Positions 33,780-41,351 of a DNA stretch of 53,657 nucleotides are shown in pieces. Under the pieces are notes generated by a model that saw nothing but the letters and a program-made list of their open reading frames with translations, had not been told where the DNA came from and searched no databases. A program made the translations under genes and the position numbers. Position 1 is the stretch's first letter, and every line of letters starts with the position of its first letter. Origin of the DNA: an uncultured Prevotellaceae bacterium (lineage in GTDB: Bacteria > Bacteroidota > Bacteroidia > Bacteroidales > Bacteroidaceae); the NCBI GenBank assembly GCA_900316505.1, contig ONDH01000026.1:1-53657 (forward strand), read 5' to 3'.

Positions 33780-33818
33780 TAAAATATTATTGAAATTTTA
33801 ATTTACACCATACGCCAT

Positions 33819-34724
33819 ATGATACCCGATTTTCAAAAAGTAATGTATCCTTTATTGCAATTCTTAGGAGATGGAAATCCACGTAATCTCAAAGAATGTA
33901 CAAAAGCGATGATTGAGCATTTCCACTTAACTCCAGAAGAAGCGATAGAGAAACTTCAAAGTGGCAGACAAAACATCATTGACAACAGAACAGGATGGGC
34001 TAAATTTTATTTGAACAAGGCAGGCTTAGTGGAAACTGTGAAAAGAGGAGTCTATCGGATAACGGCTGATGGAAAAGCAATGCTTGACAAGGACATCAAT
34101 TATATTGGCATTAAAGAACTAAGAAAAATTCCCGCTTTTATCGAATTTGAGGCTTCGGATAAGAATGCCGATGAAGAACAGAAATCCACACAAACTCCTA
34201 GTTCACAAGAAGTGTCAGATCAAACACCTGAAGAAATCATGGCAGGAGCCTATAAACAATGGCTCTCGCAAATGGCTGATGATGTACTGGAACGCGTATT
34301 GGAACAAAGCCCCCAGTTCTTTGAGAAATTGGTAAAAGACCTGCTGGTAAAGATGGGATACGGAGAGGGTGTAAACACCCAATACACCAGCGATGAGGGC
34401 ATTGATGCCATTATTAATGAGGACACATTAGGCTTAGATGTCATTCATGTTCAAGCAAAACGATGGAAAAAAGGAAATAACGTTGGACGTCCAGTCTTGC
34501 AAAGTTTTGTAGGTGCCATGTCTGGAAAGAAAGTTCAAAAAGGAGTGTTTATTACAACATCTTCTTTCACAAAAGAGGCTTTGGATTATGAGCCGAGTGT
34601 CAAAATCGCTAAAATTGATGGACACCAACTGGCATTATACATGATTAAATATAATCTCGGAGTCTCTGTCACTGAAGCCATTTACTCCATCAAAAGAATA
34701 GACAACGATTATTTTGAGGAGTAG
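33819..34724 (+). CDS. mrr: Mrr-type restriction endonuclease
   Basis: This 301-aa type IV-like restriction enzyme has an N-terminal winged-helix Mrr_N domain (MYPLLQFLGDGNPRNLKECTKAM, residues about 8-95). The Mrr catalytic domain has FEKLVKDLLVKMGY, DEGIDAIINEDTLG and VQAKRW, the PD-(D/E)xK type active site. Mrr cuts modified, typically methylated, foreign DNA. It starts a three-gene run with rhuM and prsW-like genes (gaps of 23 and 24 bp). Its base composition is visibly more AT-rich than the genes around it, consistent with transfer. Confidence 0.92.
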   Translation: MIPDFQKVMYPLLQFLGDGNPRNLKECTKAMIEHFHLTPEEAIEKLQSGRQNIIDNRTGWAKFYLNKAGLVETVKRGVYRITADGKAMLDKDINYIGIKELRKIPAFIEFEASDKNADEEQKSTQTPSSQEVSDQTPEEIMAGAYKQWLSQMADDVLERVLEQSPQFFEKLVKDLLVKMGYGEGVNTQYTSDEGIDAIINEDTLGLDVIHVQAKRWKKGNNVGRPVLQSFVGAMSGKKVQKGVFITTSSFTKEALDYEPSVKIAKIDGHQLALYMIKYNLGVSVTEAIYSIKRIDNDYFEE

Positions 34725-34747
34725 ACTTACCTTGATATTCCTAATAA

Positions 34748-35746
34748 ATGGACAACAAACTGATTTTATATAAGGATGAAAGTGGCAAAGTGAGCGTGAA
34801 TGTGCGCTTTGCTGATGAGGATGTGTGGCTGACACAGGCGCAACTTGTAGAGATATATCAGTCGAGCAAATCGAACGTAAGCGAACACATCAAACGCATT
34901 TTTGAAGATGGAGAACTGGATAAAGAAGTGGTTGTTCGGAAATTCCGAACAACCACTCAACATGGCGCAATAGAAGGTAAAACGCAATCTCATGAAGTTG
35001 CTTTTTACAACCTTGATGTTATTATCGCACTTGGTTATCGTGTTCAATCTCCCATTGCTGTGCGTTTCCGTCGATGGGCGACACAACGACTGCATGAATA
35101 TATCCAGAAAGGATTCACGATGGATGATGAACGGTTGAAGCAGGGAGGGAATCGGTATTTTCGTGAGTTGTTGCAACGTATTCGTGATATCCGTTCGTCC
35201 GAGAGAAATTTTTATCAGCAAGTGACGGACATCTATGCTACATCAACAGATTATGACCCTCGTTCCAATCTTACTAAACAATTCTTTGCCACTGTACAAA
35301 ACAAAATGCACTATGCAGTACACGAACATACAGCCGCAGAACTCATTTTCGAAAGAGTGGATAATGAAAAGCCTTTTGTGGGCATGACAAACTTCAAGGG
35401 GAACTACGTGACTCGCGATGATGTGAAGATTGCCAAGAATTATCTCACGGAGTTGGAGTTGCAACGATTGAATTTGCTGACCTCACAATTTCTCGACTTT
35501 GCAGAGTTTCAAGCACTGGAACAAAATCCTATGAAAATGGCGGATTGGATTGCTGCATTGGATGACCAAATTCTACGTTTACGGAAAAACATTTTAGAAG
35601 GAAACGGAAAGATTTCTCACAAAGAAGCAATGGAAAAAGCAGAACGAGAGTTTGAAATCTATCGTGAACGAGAGATGAGGATGCTGGAGAGTGATTTCGA
35701 CAAAGCTATCAAACAACTGAATTTGAATCAGCAAGAAGAAAACTAA
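34748..35746 (+). CDS. RhuM family protein
   Basis: This 332-aa protein matches the RhuM family known from Salmonella pathogenicity islands and widespread in defence islands: VWLTQAQLVEIYQSSKSNVSEHIKRIFEDGEL, YNLDVIIALGYRVQSPIAVRFRRWATQRLHEYI, and a C-terminal coiled coil with FLDFAEFQALE. Its function is not settled. The frequent neighbours are restriction or toxin-antitoxin genes. The first part is helix-turn-helix-like. A perfect 14-bp inverted repeat (34928-34956) lies inside the gene. Confidence 0.88.
   Translation: MDNKLILYKDESGKVSVNVRFADEDVWLTQAQLVEIYQSSKSNVSEHIKRIFEDGELDKEVVVRKFRTTTQHGAIEGKTQSHEVAFYNLDVIIALGYRVQSPIAVRFRRWATQRLHEYIQKGFTMDDERLKQGGNRYFRELLQRIRDIRSSERNFYQQVTDIYATSTDYDPRSNLTKQFFATVQNKMHYAVHEHTAAELIFERVDNEKPFVGMTNFKGNYVTRDDVKIAKNYLTELELQRLNLLTSQFLDFAEFQALEQNPMKMADWIAALDDQILRLRKNILEGNGKISHKEAMEKAEREFEIYREREMRMLESDFDKAIKQLNLNQQEEN
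34928..34956. repeat. 14-bp perfect inverted repeat inside rhuM
   Basis: GTGGTTGTTCGGAA and TTCCGAACAACCAC are perfect inverted arms around one central base. The hairpin lies in the segment encoding EVVVRKFRTTTQH. Confidence 0.8.
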
Positions 35747-35770
35747 AAACAATATAAACTATTCATCATT

Positions 35771-36484
35771 ATGTCATTTTTTATTGCATTGGCAATTGCG
35801 GTATTGCCTGCTGTCCTGTTGTTGATTTACATCTTCAAGAAGGATGCGAAACCTGAACCGAAGGGGAAGATTTGGAAAGCCATTCTGCTGGGTGCTGCCA
35901 CGGTCATCCCCATCATTTGTGTGGAACAGTTTGTCAGCGCCATCCTGTTTGGAGAAGGTGGAGAGTCACAGTCGTTCATCGGTCATTGTGCAGATGCATT
36001 CTTTGTGGCTGCCATTCCTGAGGAGTGTTTCAAACTGTTGGCGTTGTGGCTGGTGTTGCGGAAGAATCCATATTTCGACGAGCACTACGACGGCATCGTG
36101 TATGCGGTGTGCGTGGGTTTGGGCTTTGCCACCGTCGAGAACATCGGTTATGTGGTGCTGGATGACAACTGGGCATCGGTCGGCATCATGCGTGCCATCT
36201 TCTCTGTGCCTGGACATTATGCCTTTGCCGTGCTGATGGGTTTCTACTATGCACAATACCACTTCGTGAAGCATTCATTCCTGAACGGTGTCAGCATCTT
36301 GGCAGTGCCTGTGATTGCACATGGCATCTACGACTCCATCGTGATGAATGTTGGCATCAGCGACTACCTCGTGTTGCCCATCATCGTCCTGCTGATTGTC
36401 TTCTGCATCTGGATGCACAAGAAGTGCAAGAAGAAAATCATGGCGCAACTGGCACTTGACAAGGCTGGAGAGATAAGTGCATAA
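35771..36484 (+). CDS. PrsW family glutamic-type intramembrane protease
   Basis: This 237-aa polytopic protein has about seven hydrophobic segments and the family motif EECFK (Glu84-Glu85) after AAIP. A conserved HY region (SVPGHYAFAVLMG) and a later HGIYDS motif follow. PrsW proteins cleave membrane-anchored anti-sigma factors, but no sigma/anti-sigma pair is visible here. It follows mrr and rhuM closely, so it may share their promoter and be part of a stress or defence unit. Confidence 0.85.
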   Translation: MSFFIALAIAVLPAVLLLIYIFKKDAKPEPKGKIWKAILLGAATVIPIICVEQFVSAILFGEGGESQSFIGHCADAFFVAAIPEECFKLLALWLVLRKNPYFDEHYDGIVYAVCVGLGFATVENIGYVVLDDNWASVGIMRAIFSVPGHYAFAVLMGFYYAQYHFVKHSFLNGVSILAVPVIAHGIYDSIVMNVGISDYLVLPIIVLLIVFCIWMHKKCKKKIMAQLALDKAGEISA

Positions 36485-36569
36485 AAATAAATATGCAGTT
36501 TTGCATAATAAACGCTTTTTCTGCTCGTTATTGATTGTAGAAAGAGAAAACGTAAAAGCAAATCTGCCT

Positions 36570-36713
36570 ATGAACGATTCTACTCCATCCGACAACAAGA
36601 CATCCAAAATTGCCGAACTGAAGAAACTGGTGAGTCCATCGAAAGACACGCTGTTCTTCCTGCAGTTGTTTGCAAGAGTGTATGAGCCCCAAATGGTGAT
36701 GGGCGTGGCATAA
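36570..36713 (+). CDS. small protein of unknown function
   Basis: From the ATG at 36570 this encodes 47 residues (MNDSTPSDNKTSKIAELKKLV, then SPSKDTLFFLQLFARVYEP). The upstream in-frame ATG at 36477 overlaps the prsW-like gene and gives a less protein-like start. The C-terminal half looks like a conserved helix but no family is recognised. It ends 4 bp before a C-rich repeat in front of mfd. Confidence 0.4.
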   Translation: MNDSTPSDNKTSKIAELKKLVSPSKDTLFFLQLFARVYEPQMVMGVA

Positions 36714-36716
36714 AAA

Positions 36717-36760
36717 GGCCCTCTCCCTACCCCTCTCCCCCTATCCAAGGAGAAAGGAAA
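36717..36760. repeat. C-rich repeat directly before mfd
   Basis: CCCTCTCCC-type blocks followed by CCAAGGAGAAAGG resemble the insert at 37733-37766 inside mfd. The AAGGAG at its end may serve as ribosome-binding site for the mfd start at 36763. Confidence 0.6.
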
Positions 36761-36762
36761 CC

Positions 36763-39700
36763 ATGCGGCGAGGACACAATGTTTTAGGATTTCATCTTTT
36801 GGAAACAAGTAAGGTACTTTCTGCTCTTGCCTCCTCGGAGGAGGTGAGAGAACTTGCCAAGCGCATCAGAACTGGCAAGGCTAAAGAATTGAGGGCTGAC
36901 GGACTATGCGGTTCGTCAGTTGCTCTGTTGTTGGCATCCATCATGAACGGAAGGGGCAACAACCCCAACATGCTGGTGGTGATGAACGATATGGACGATG
37001 CGGGCTACCTATACCACGACTTGACACAGATGATGGGTGACGAAAGGGTGCTGTTCTTCCCTTCGTCATATAAACGTGCCATCAAATACAACCAGAAGGA
37101 TGCAGGCAATGAGATTCTGAGAACTGAGGTGCTGACAAGATTGGCCGAATCAGGAATGAGGAATGAGGAACCTTTAGCTCGGCGTAGCCAATTAGGAATT
37201 GATACTCATTCATCAGCAGAACAATCCATTCCTCATTCCTCATTCCTCATTCCTCATTCGACACTCATCGTCACTTACCCCGATGCGTTGGCGGAACGAG
37301 TGGTGTCGAAGAAGGAACTGGATGAAAACACGTTGACGGTGAAGGTGGGCGATGAGTTTGACATCAGCAAGTTGGAGAAGCGCATCTTCGAGTTGGGTTT
37401 TGAACACACGGATTATGTGTATGAACCCGGGCAGTTTGCCATCAGAGGAAGCATCGTGGATGTGTATTCATTCTCATCAGACATGCCATACCGCATCGAC
37501 TTCTTTGGCGATGAGGTGGACAGCATCAGAACGTTTGACGTGCAGAGCCAGCTGAGTCAGGGAAAGGTGGAGACGATGACGATAGTGCCTGACATCAAGA
37601 AGGACAATGCTGAATACATCTCCTTCTTGGAGTTTCTGCCGAAGGACACGCTGATTGTGACGCAGGACTTCACGTTTGTGTGTGACAAAATTGCTCAGAT
37701 ACATGATGAGGGCTTTTCAAGCCAGGCAAAGTCCCTCTCCCCAACCCTCCCCCGTGATGGAGAGGGAGACCTTGCAGATTGGGAAAGTCTCGTCGTCAAT
37801 GAGGAGACTTTCTTGAAACAGGTGGTGCAGTTCCGACATTTGGAAGTGAAGCAGGGCACCTCAACGGATGAGAAGTCCGTACACTTCAACACCTCTCCGC
37901 AACCTCTTTTCCACAAGAACTTTGAGTTGGTGAGTCAGGAGTTTCACCGACTGATGGACGAGGGCTACAAGATTTGCATCTTTGCGGACAGCGAGAAGCA
38001 GATTGCACGTTTGCAAAATATCTTTGAGGAACAGGCAAAAACAGAAATGGATGCCATCCATTTCTTTCCCGTCAACAAAGCCATTCATGAGGGATTCATT
38101 GACCACACGCTGAAGGTGTGCTTCTTCACCGACCACCAAATCTTTGACCGCTTCCACAAATACAACCTGAAGAGCGACAAGGCACATCGAGGCAAGGTGG
38201 CACTGACGCTGAAGGAGATACAGCAGTTTGAGATTGGCGATTATGTGGTGCATATAGACCACGGCGTGGGAAGGTTCGGAGGACTGGTGAGAGTGCCACA
38301 GGGCAATGTGATGCAGGAGATGATCAAGATTACATACCTGCATGAAGACACAGTTTATGTGTCCATCCACTCCCTGCATAAAATCTCCAAATATAAAGGC
38401 AAGGAGGGTGAGGCTCCCCGTCTGAACAAGATTGGTGGCGGTGCTTGGGAGCGCATGAAGGAACGGGTGAAGAGCAAGGTGAAGGACATTGCCCGTGACC
38501 TCATCAAACTCTATGCTGCCCGACTGAAAGAGCAAGGGTTTGCCTACAGCAAGGACAGTTATCTGCAACAGGAACTGGAAGCCAGTTTCGTTTATGAGGA
38601 CACACCCGACCAGCTGAAAGCGACGCAAGACGTGAAGGCAGACATGGAGAAGCCACGTCCAATGGACAGACTTGTGTGTGGCGATGTGGGCTTTGGAAAG
38701 ACAGAAGTGGCGATACGTGCCGCATTCAAGGCAGCCACCGACGGCAAACAGGTGGCAGTGATGGTGCCCACAACAGTGTTGGCATATCAGCACTACCAGA
38801 CCTTCTCATCACGCCTGAAAGAGTTTCCCGTCAGGGTGGAATACCTTACCCGTGCCCGTACCGCCAAAGAAACAAAAGAGGTGTTGGACGACCTCAAGGA
38901 AGGAAAGGTGGACATCATCATCGGCACCCACAAACTGATTGGCAAGCAAGTGCAGTTCAAGGACTTGGGATTGCTCATCATCGACGAGGAACAGAAGTTT
39001 GGCGTATCAACGAAAGAGAAGTTGAGAGCCATGAAAGTGAATGTGGACACCCTCACGATGACTGCCACTCCTATTCCACGCACGTTGCAGTTCTCACTCT
39101 TGGGAGCCAGAGACCTGTCCATCATCCAGACTCCCCCACCCAACCGCTACCCCATTCAGACAGAGATACACACCTTCTCGCCTGAAATCTTTGCCGAAGC
39201 CATCAACTTCGAGATGAGCCGCAACGGACAGGTGTTTATCGTGAACAACAAAATCAGCAACCTCCGCGAATTGGAGGAGATGATACACAAATATGTACCT
39301 GATGCGCGCGTGTGTGTAGGTCATGGGCAAATGAATCCGCAGGACTTGGAGAAAATCATTCTCGACTTCATGAATTACGACTACGACGTGATGCTCTCCA
39401 CGACGATTGTGGAGAACGGCATCGACGTGCCCAACGCCAACACCATCATCATCAACAGCGCGCAGAACTACGGACTCTCCGACATCCACCAGATGCGTGG
39501 ACGTGTGGGACGAGGCAACAAGAAAGCGTTCTGCTACCTCATCGCTCCCCCACTCGCAGCCCTGAACGATGTGACCCGTCGCCGTCTGCAAGCCGTGGAG
39601 AACTTCAGCGACCTCGGCAGCGGCATCCACATCGCCATGCAAGACCTCGACATCCGTGGTGCAGGAAACATGTTAGGAGCAGAACAGAGCGGCTTCATCA

Positions 39701-40287
39701 CCGATTTGGGCTATGAAACCTACCAGAAGATACTGAATGAGGCAGTAGAAGAACTCAAGGAAAACGAGTTCACCGAACTCTTTGCCGAAGAAGACAAAGA
39801 TGAAGAGGGTAGAATCAGCGGTGAGAAGTTTGTGACGGAAACCAACATCGAAAGCGACATCCAGGGCTTCTTCCCCGAAGAATATGTGCCCAGCAGCGGC
39901 GAACGCATGAGTCTCTACCGCGAACTCGACTCTCTCACCACACCCAAGCAATTGGAAGACTACAAGAAACGCCTCATCGACCGCTTCGGACAAATACCCC
40001 CTGTGGGCGAATCGCTCCTCACCGTTATGCCCATCAAGTGGGCGGCTCAACGTCTCGGTATCGAGAAAGTCGTCCTCAAAATGGGACGCATGATTCTCTA
40101 TTTCGCCCTTGAAGACGCCTACTTCCAGAGTCGTGCCTTCGAGAAAGTGCTCAACTACGTTGCCTCGCATGGCAGAGGATGCACCCTGCGAGATGGAGAA
40201 AGGAAATCGTTGCTCATCAAGGGTGTTACAACGATGGAAGGCGCCCTGAGCATCTTGGAAGCCATGATGCAGAAATTGACCAATTGA
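36763..40287 (+). CDS. mfd: transcription-repair coupling factor Mfd
   Basis: This 1174-aa translocase releases RNA polymerase stalled at DNA damage and recruits UvrA. It shows an N-terminal UvrB-homology region, an RNAP-interaction/CarD-like domain (FEIGDYVVHIDHGVGRFGGL, about residue 490), and RecG-like helicase motifs: Walker A GDVGFGKTE (Lys646), DEEQ (Asp741), TATPIPRTL, and a TRCF C-terminal domain. Two in-frame inserts are encoded by dispersed repeats, near residues 129-167 and 323-336. The stop at 40285 lies in a TTGACCAA repeat, so the last residues (LTN) come from it. The start follows an SD-like AAGGAG in a repeat. Transcription probably begins upstream of 36717. Confidence 0.96.
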   Translation: MRRGHNVLGFHLLETSKVLSALASSEEVRELAKRIRTGKAKELRADGLCGSSVALLLASIMNGRGNNPNMLVVMNDMDDAGYLYHDLTQMMGDERVLFFPSSYKRAIKYNQKDAGNEILRTEVLTRLAESGMRNEEPLARRSQLGIDTHSSAEQSIPHSSFLIPHSTLIVTYPDALAERVVSKKELDENTLTVKVGDEFDISKLEKRIFELGFEHTDYVYEPGQFAIRGSIVDVYSFSSDMPYRIDFFGDEVDSIRTFDVQSQLSQGKVETMTIVPDIKKDNAEYISFLEFLPKDTLIVTQDFTFVCDKIAQIHDEGFSSQAKSLSPTLPRDGEGDLADWESLVVNEETFLKQVVQFRHLEVKQGTSTDEKSVHFNTSPQPLFHKNFELVSQEFHRLMDEGYKICIFADSEKQIARLQNIFEEQAKTEMDAIHFFPVNKAIHEGFIDHTLKVCFFTDHQIFDRFHKYNLKSDKAHRGKVALTLKEIQQFEIGDYVVHIDHGVGRFGGLVRVPQGNVMQEMIKITYLHEDTVYVSIHSLHKISKYKGKEGEAPRLNKIGGGAWERMKERVKSKVKDIARDLIKLYAARLKEQGFAYSKDSYLQQELEASFVYEDTPDQLKATQDVKADMEKPRPMDRLVCGDVGFGKTEVAIRAAFKAATDGKQVAVMVPTTVLAYQHYQTFSSRLKEFPVRVEYLTRARTAKETKEVLDDLKEGKVDIIIGTHKLIGKQVQFKDLGLLIIDEEQKFGVSTKEKLRAMKVNVDTLTMTATPIPRTLQFSLLGARDLSIIQTPPPNRYPIQTEIHTFSPEIFAEAINFEMSRNGQVFIVNNKISNLRELEEMIHKYVPDARVCVGHGQMNPQDLEKIILDFMNYDYDVMLSTTIVENGIDVPNANTIIINSAQNYGLSDIHQMRGRVGRGNKKAFCYLIAPPLAALNDVTRRRLQAVENFSDLGSGIHIAMQDLDIRGAGNMLGAEQSGFITDLGYETYQKILNEAVEELKENEFTELFAEEDKDEEGRISGEKFVTETNIESDIQGFFPEEYVPSSGERMSLYRELDSLTTPKQLEDYKKRLIDRFGQIPPVGESLLTVMPIKWAAQRLGIEKVVLKMGRMILYFALEDAYFQSRAFEKVLNYVASHGRGCTLRDGERKSLLIKGVTTMEGALSILEAMMQKLTN
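37152..37263 (+). repeat. in-frame composite repeat inside mfd
   Basis: GGAATGA heptads (37152-37168) lead to the core ACCTTTAGCTCGGCGTAGCC at 37170-37189. After a spacer, five ATTCCTC heptads (about 37229-37260) follow, inverted relative to the left array. The core and flanks at 37168-37192 are identical over 25 bp to 44039-44063. It encodes about 38 residues (for example PLARRSQLGIDTH) that interrupt the usual spacing between VLTRL and VTYPDAL. Confidence 0.85.
37733..37766 (+). repeat. second in-frame repeat inside mfd
   Basis: CCCTCTCC (37733-37740) and GGAGAGGG (37759-37766) are perfect 8-bp inverted arms. The intervening sequence is C-rich. It encodes SLSPTLPRDGEGD, out of character for Mfd. 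Confidence 0.75.
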
Positions 40288-40312
40288 CCAATTGACTTTT
40301 TGACTTTTTGAC
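40276..40312. repeat. TTGACCAA/TTGACTTT array at the end of mfd
   Basis: Two TTGACCAA copies and two longer TTGACTTTT-type copies follow. The mfd stop codon (40285-40287) lies in the second. Confidence 0.75.
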
Positions 40313-40395
40313 CGCAAACGACGAACGCAGCAAGAGCAGAACCAAGTTTACTTAGGTTATGCCTTGCAAGGAGGAGTAAGACCGAAGGTCAACTA

Positions 40396-40424
40396 ACAAA
40401 AAGAGGGGGTCAACTGACCTCCTC
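40396..40424 (-). terminator. terminator of the replication-type operon
   Basis: On the minus strand GAGGAGGTCA pairs with TGACCCCCTC (one mismatch, 2-nt loop) followed by TTTTTG. The stem overlaps the stop codon of the 40410-40778 gene. Confidence 0.65.
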
Positions 40425-40778
40425 TTGATGTGCTATAAAGCGTGAATATGCTTTGCTGAATTTGACGAGTGAAATAAACTCGCTCGCTTTCGTAATGAAA
40501 GATAACGGGAAGAACACCTTGTTGAGTAGCGCAGGGGCACTTTCTTCATCCCACGTCATGACGATGGGTTTTTCGACATCCACCCTCGCTGCTTTCAGTT
40601 TCTCCAGTATGGCTTCTGCTTTGAGTCCATACAGGTGGAAACACAGGGCTTGCAGTTCGATGTACCCTTTCGGGAAAAAGCCGTTGATGAGTTTGATGAC
40701 CTGATAGAGATAATCCACCTCATTCTGCGCTTTCTCCACGTCTGGGTGCTTGATATGTAGAAAGTTAGTCATCTTCAT
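40410..40778 (-). CDS. small protein of unknown function, replication-type operon
   Basis: The frame gives 122 aa from 40778 (MKMTNFLHIKHPDVEKAQNE). The upstream in-frame codons give a poor start, and 40772 is also possible. It overlaps the previous gene by 8-14 nt, so they are translated together. The protein is helical with LINGFFPKGYIELQALCFHLYGLKAE and a DEESAPALLNKVFFPLSFITKASEF stretch. No family is recognised. It is last in the operon. Confidence 0.65.
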   Translation of the reverse strand: MKMTNFLHIKHPDVEKAQNEVDYLYQVIKLINGFFPKGYIELQALCFHLYGLKAEAILEKLKAARVDVEKPIVMTWDEESAPALLNKVFFPLSFITKASEFISLVKFSKAYSRFIAHQEEVS

Positions 40779-41319
40779 CTTCCGGCTCCTCCCAATCGTC
40801 GTTTTCCTCCAGCATGTTCCAATCCTTGGGTTTCCATGCATTCGGGTCTTCCATTTCCTGCCCCTGCTCAGTCACCATTTCATCCTGCACAATGTTGATG
40901 CGGATGTCATTGGATGCCGTTCGGGGATTGATGTCACCTGTGGCAATCAAATGGTCTATCAGATTTGAAATGACATTCTGCACCTCTTCGCCACCTTCCA
41001 AGCCCTTCCTCTCCACAAACTTCTTGCCCACGCATATAGAGCCAGGGAAGATGTCTGTTTGTCTTGGCTTTCCCTCCATTCGTGCGTTTCTGTATGTGCC
41101 ATTGAAACGGAAACCGAAGGTGAAGCGATGTCCGATGTCCATGATCTTCATGGGGTATTCTCCCTCTTTGACAGCGTAGAACATAGGATTGAACTCTCCC
41201 TCTCCGTCATACACAGCCTTTTCCAGTGTCTTGCACTTGAAGCCTGTTTGTTGCTCAGTGAGCACACCCAGCGTATATTCTGGAGTGCTCACCTGCCGTT
41301 CTAACTTAAAGCGTACCAT
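40765..41319 (-). CDS. protein of unknown function, replication-type operon
   Basis: This 184-aa protein (MVRFKLERQVSTPEYTLGVL) has a central TFGFRFNGTYRNARMEGKPRQTD region and an acidic tail (EENDDWEEPEDEDD). No family is recognised. It lies 32 bp downstream of the DUF3987 gene and overlaps the next gene. The acidic tail is a feature of single-strand DNA-binding protein partners, but that link is speculation. Confidence 0.65.
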   Translation of the reverse strand: MVRFKLERQVSTPEYTLGVLTEQQTGFKCKTLEKAVYDGEGEFNPMFYAVKEGEYPMKIMDIGHRFTFGFRFNGTYRNARMEGKPRQTDIFPGSICVGKKFVERKGLEGGEEVQNVISNLIDHLIATGDINPRTASNDIRINIVQDEMVTEQGQEMEDPNAWKPKDWNMLEENDDWEEPEDEDD

Positions 41320-41351
41320 TCACTTACCTCCTTTTTCATTTTCTCATTCTT

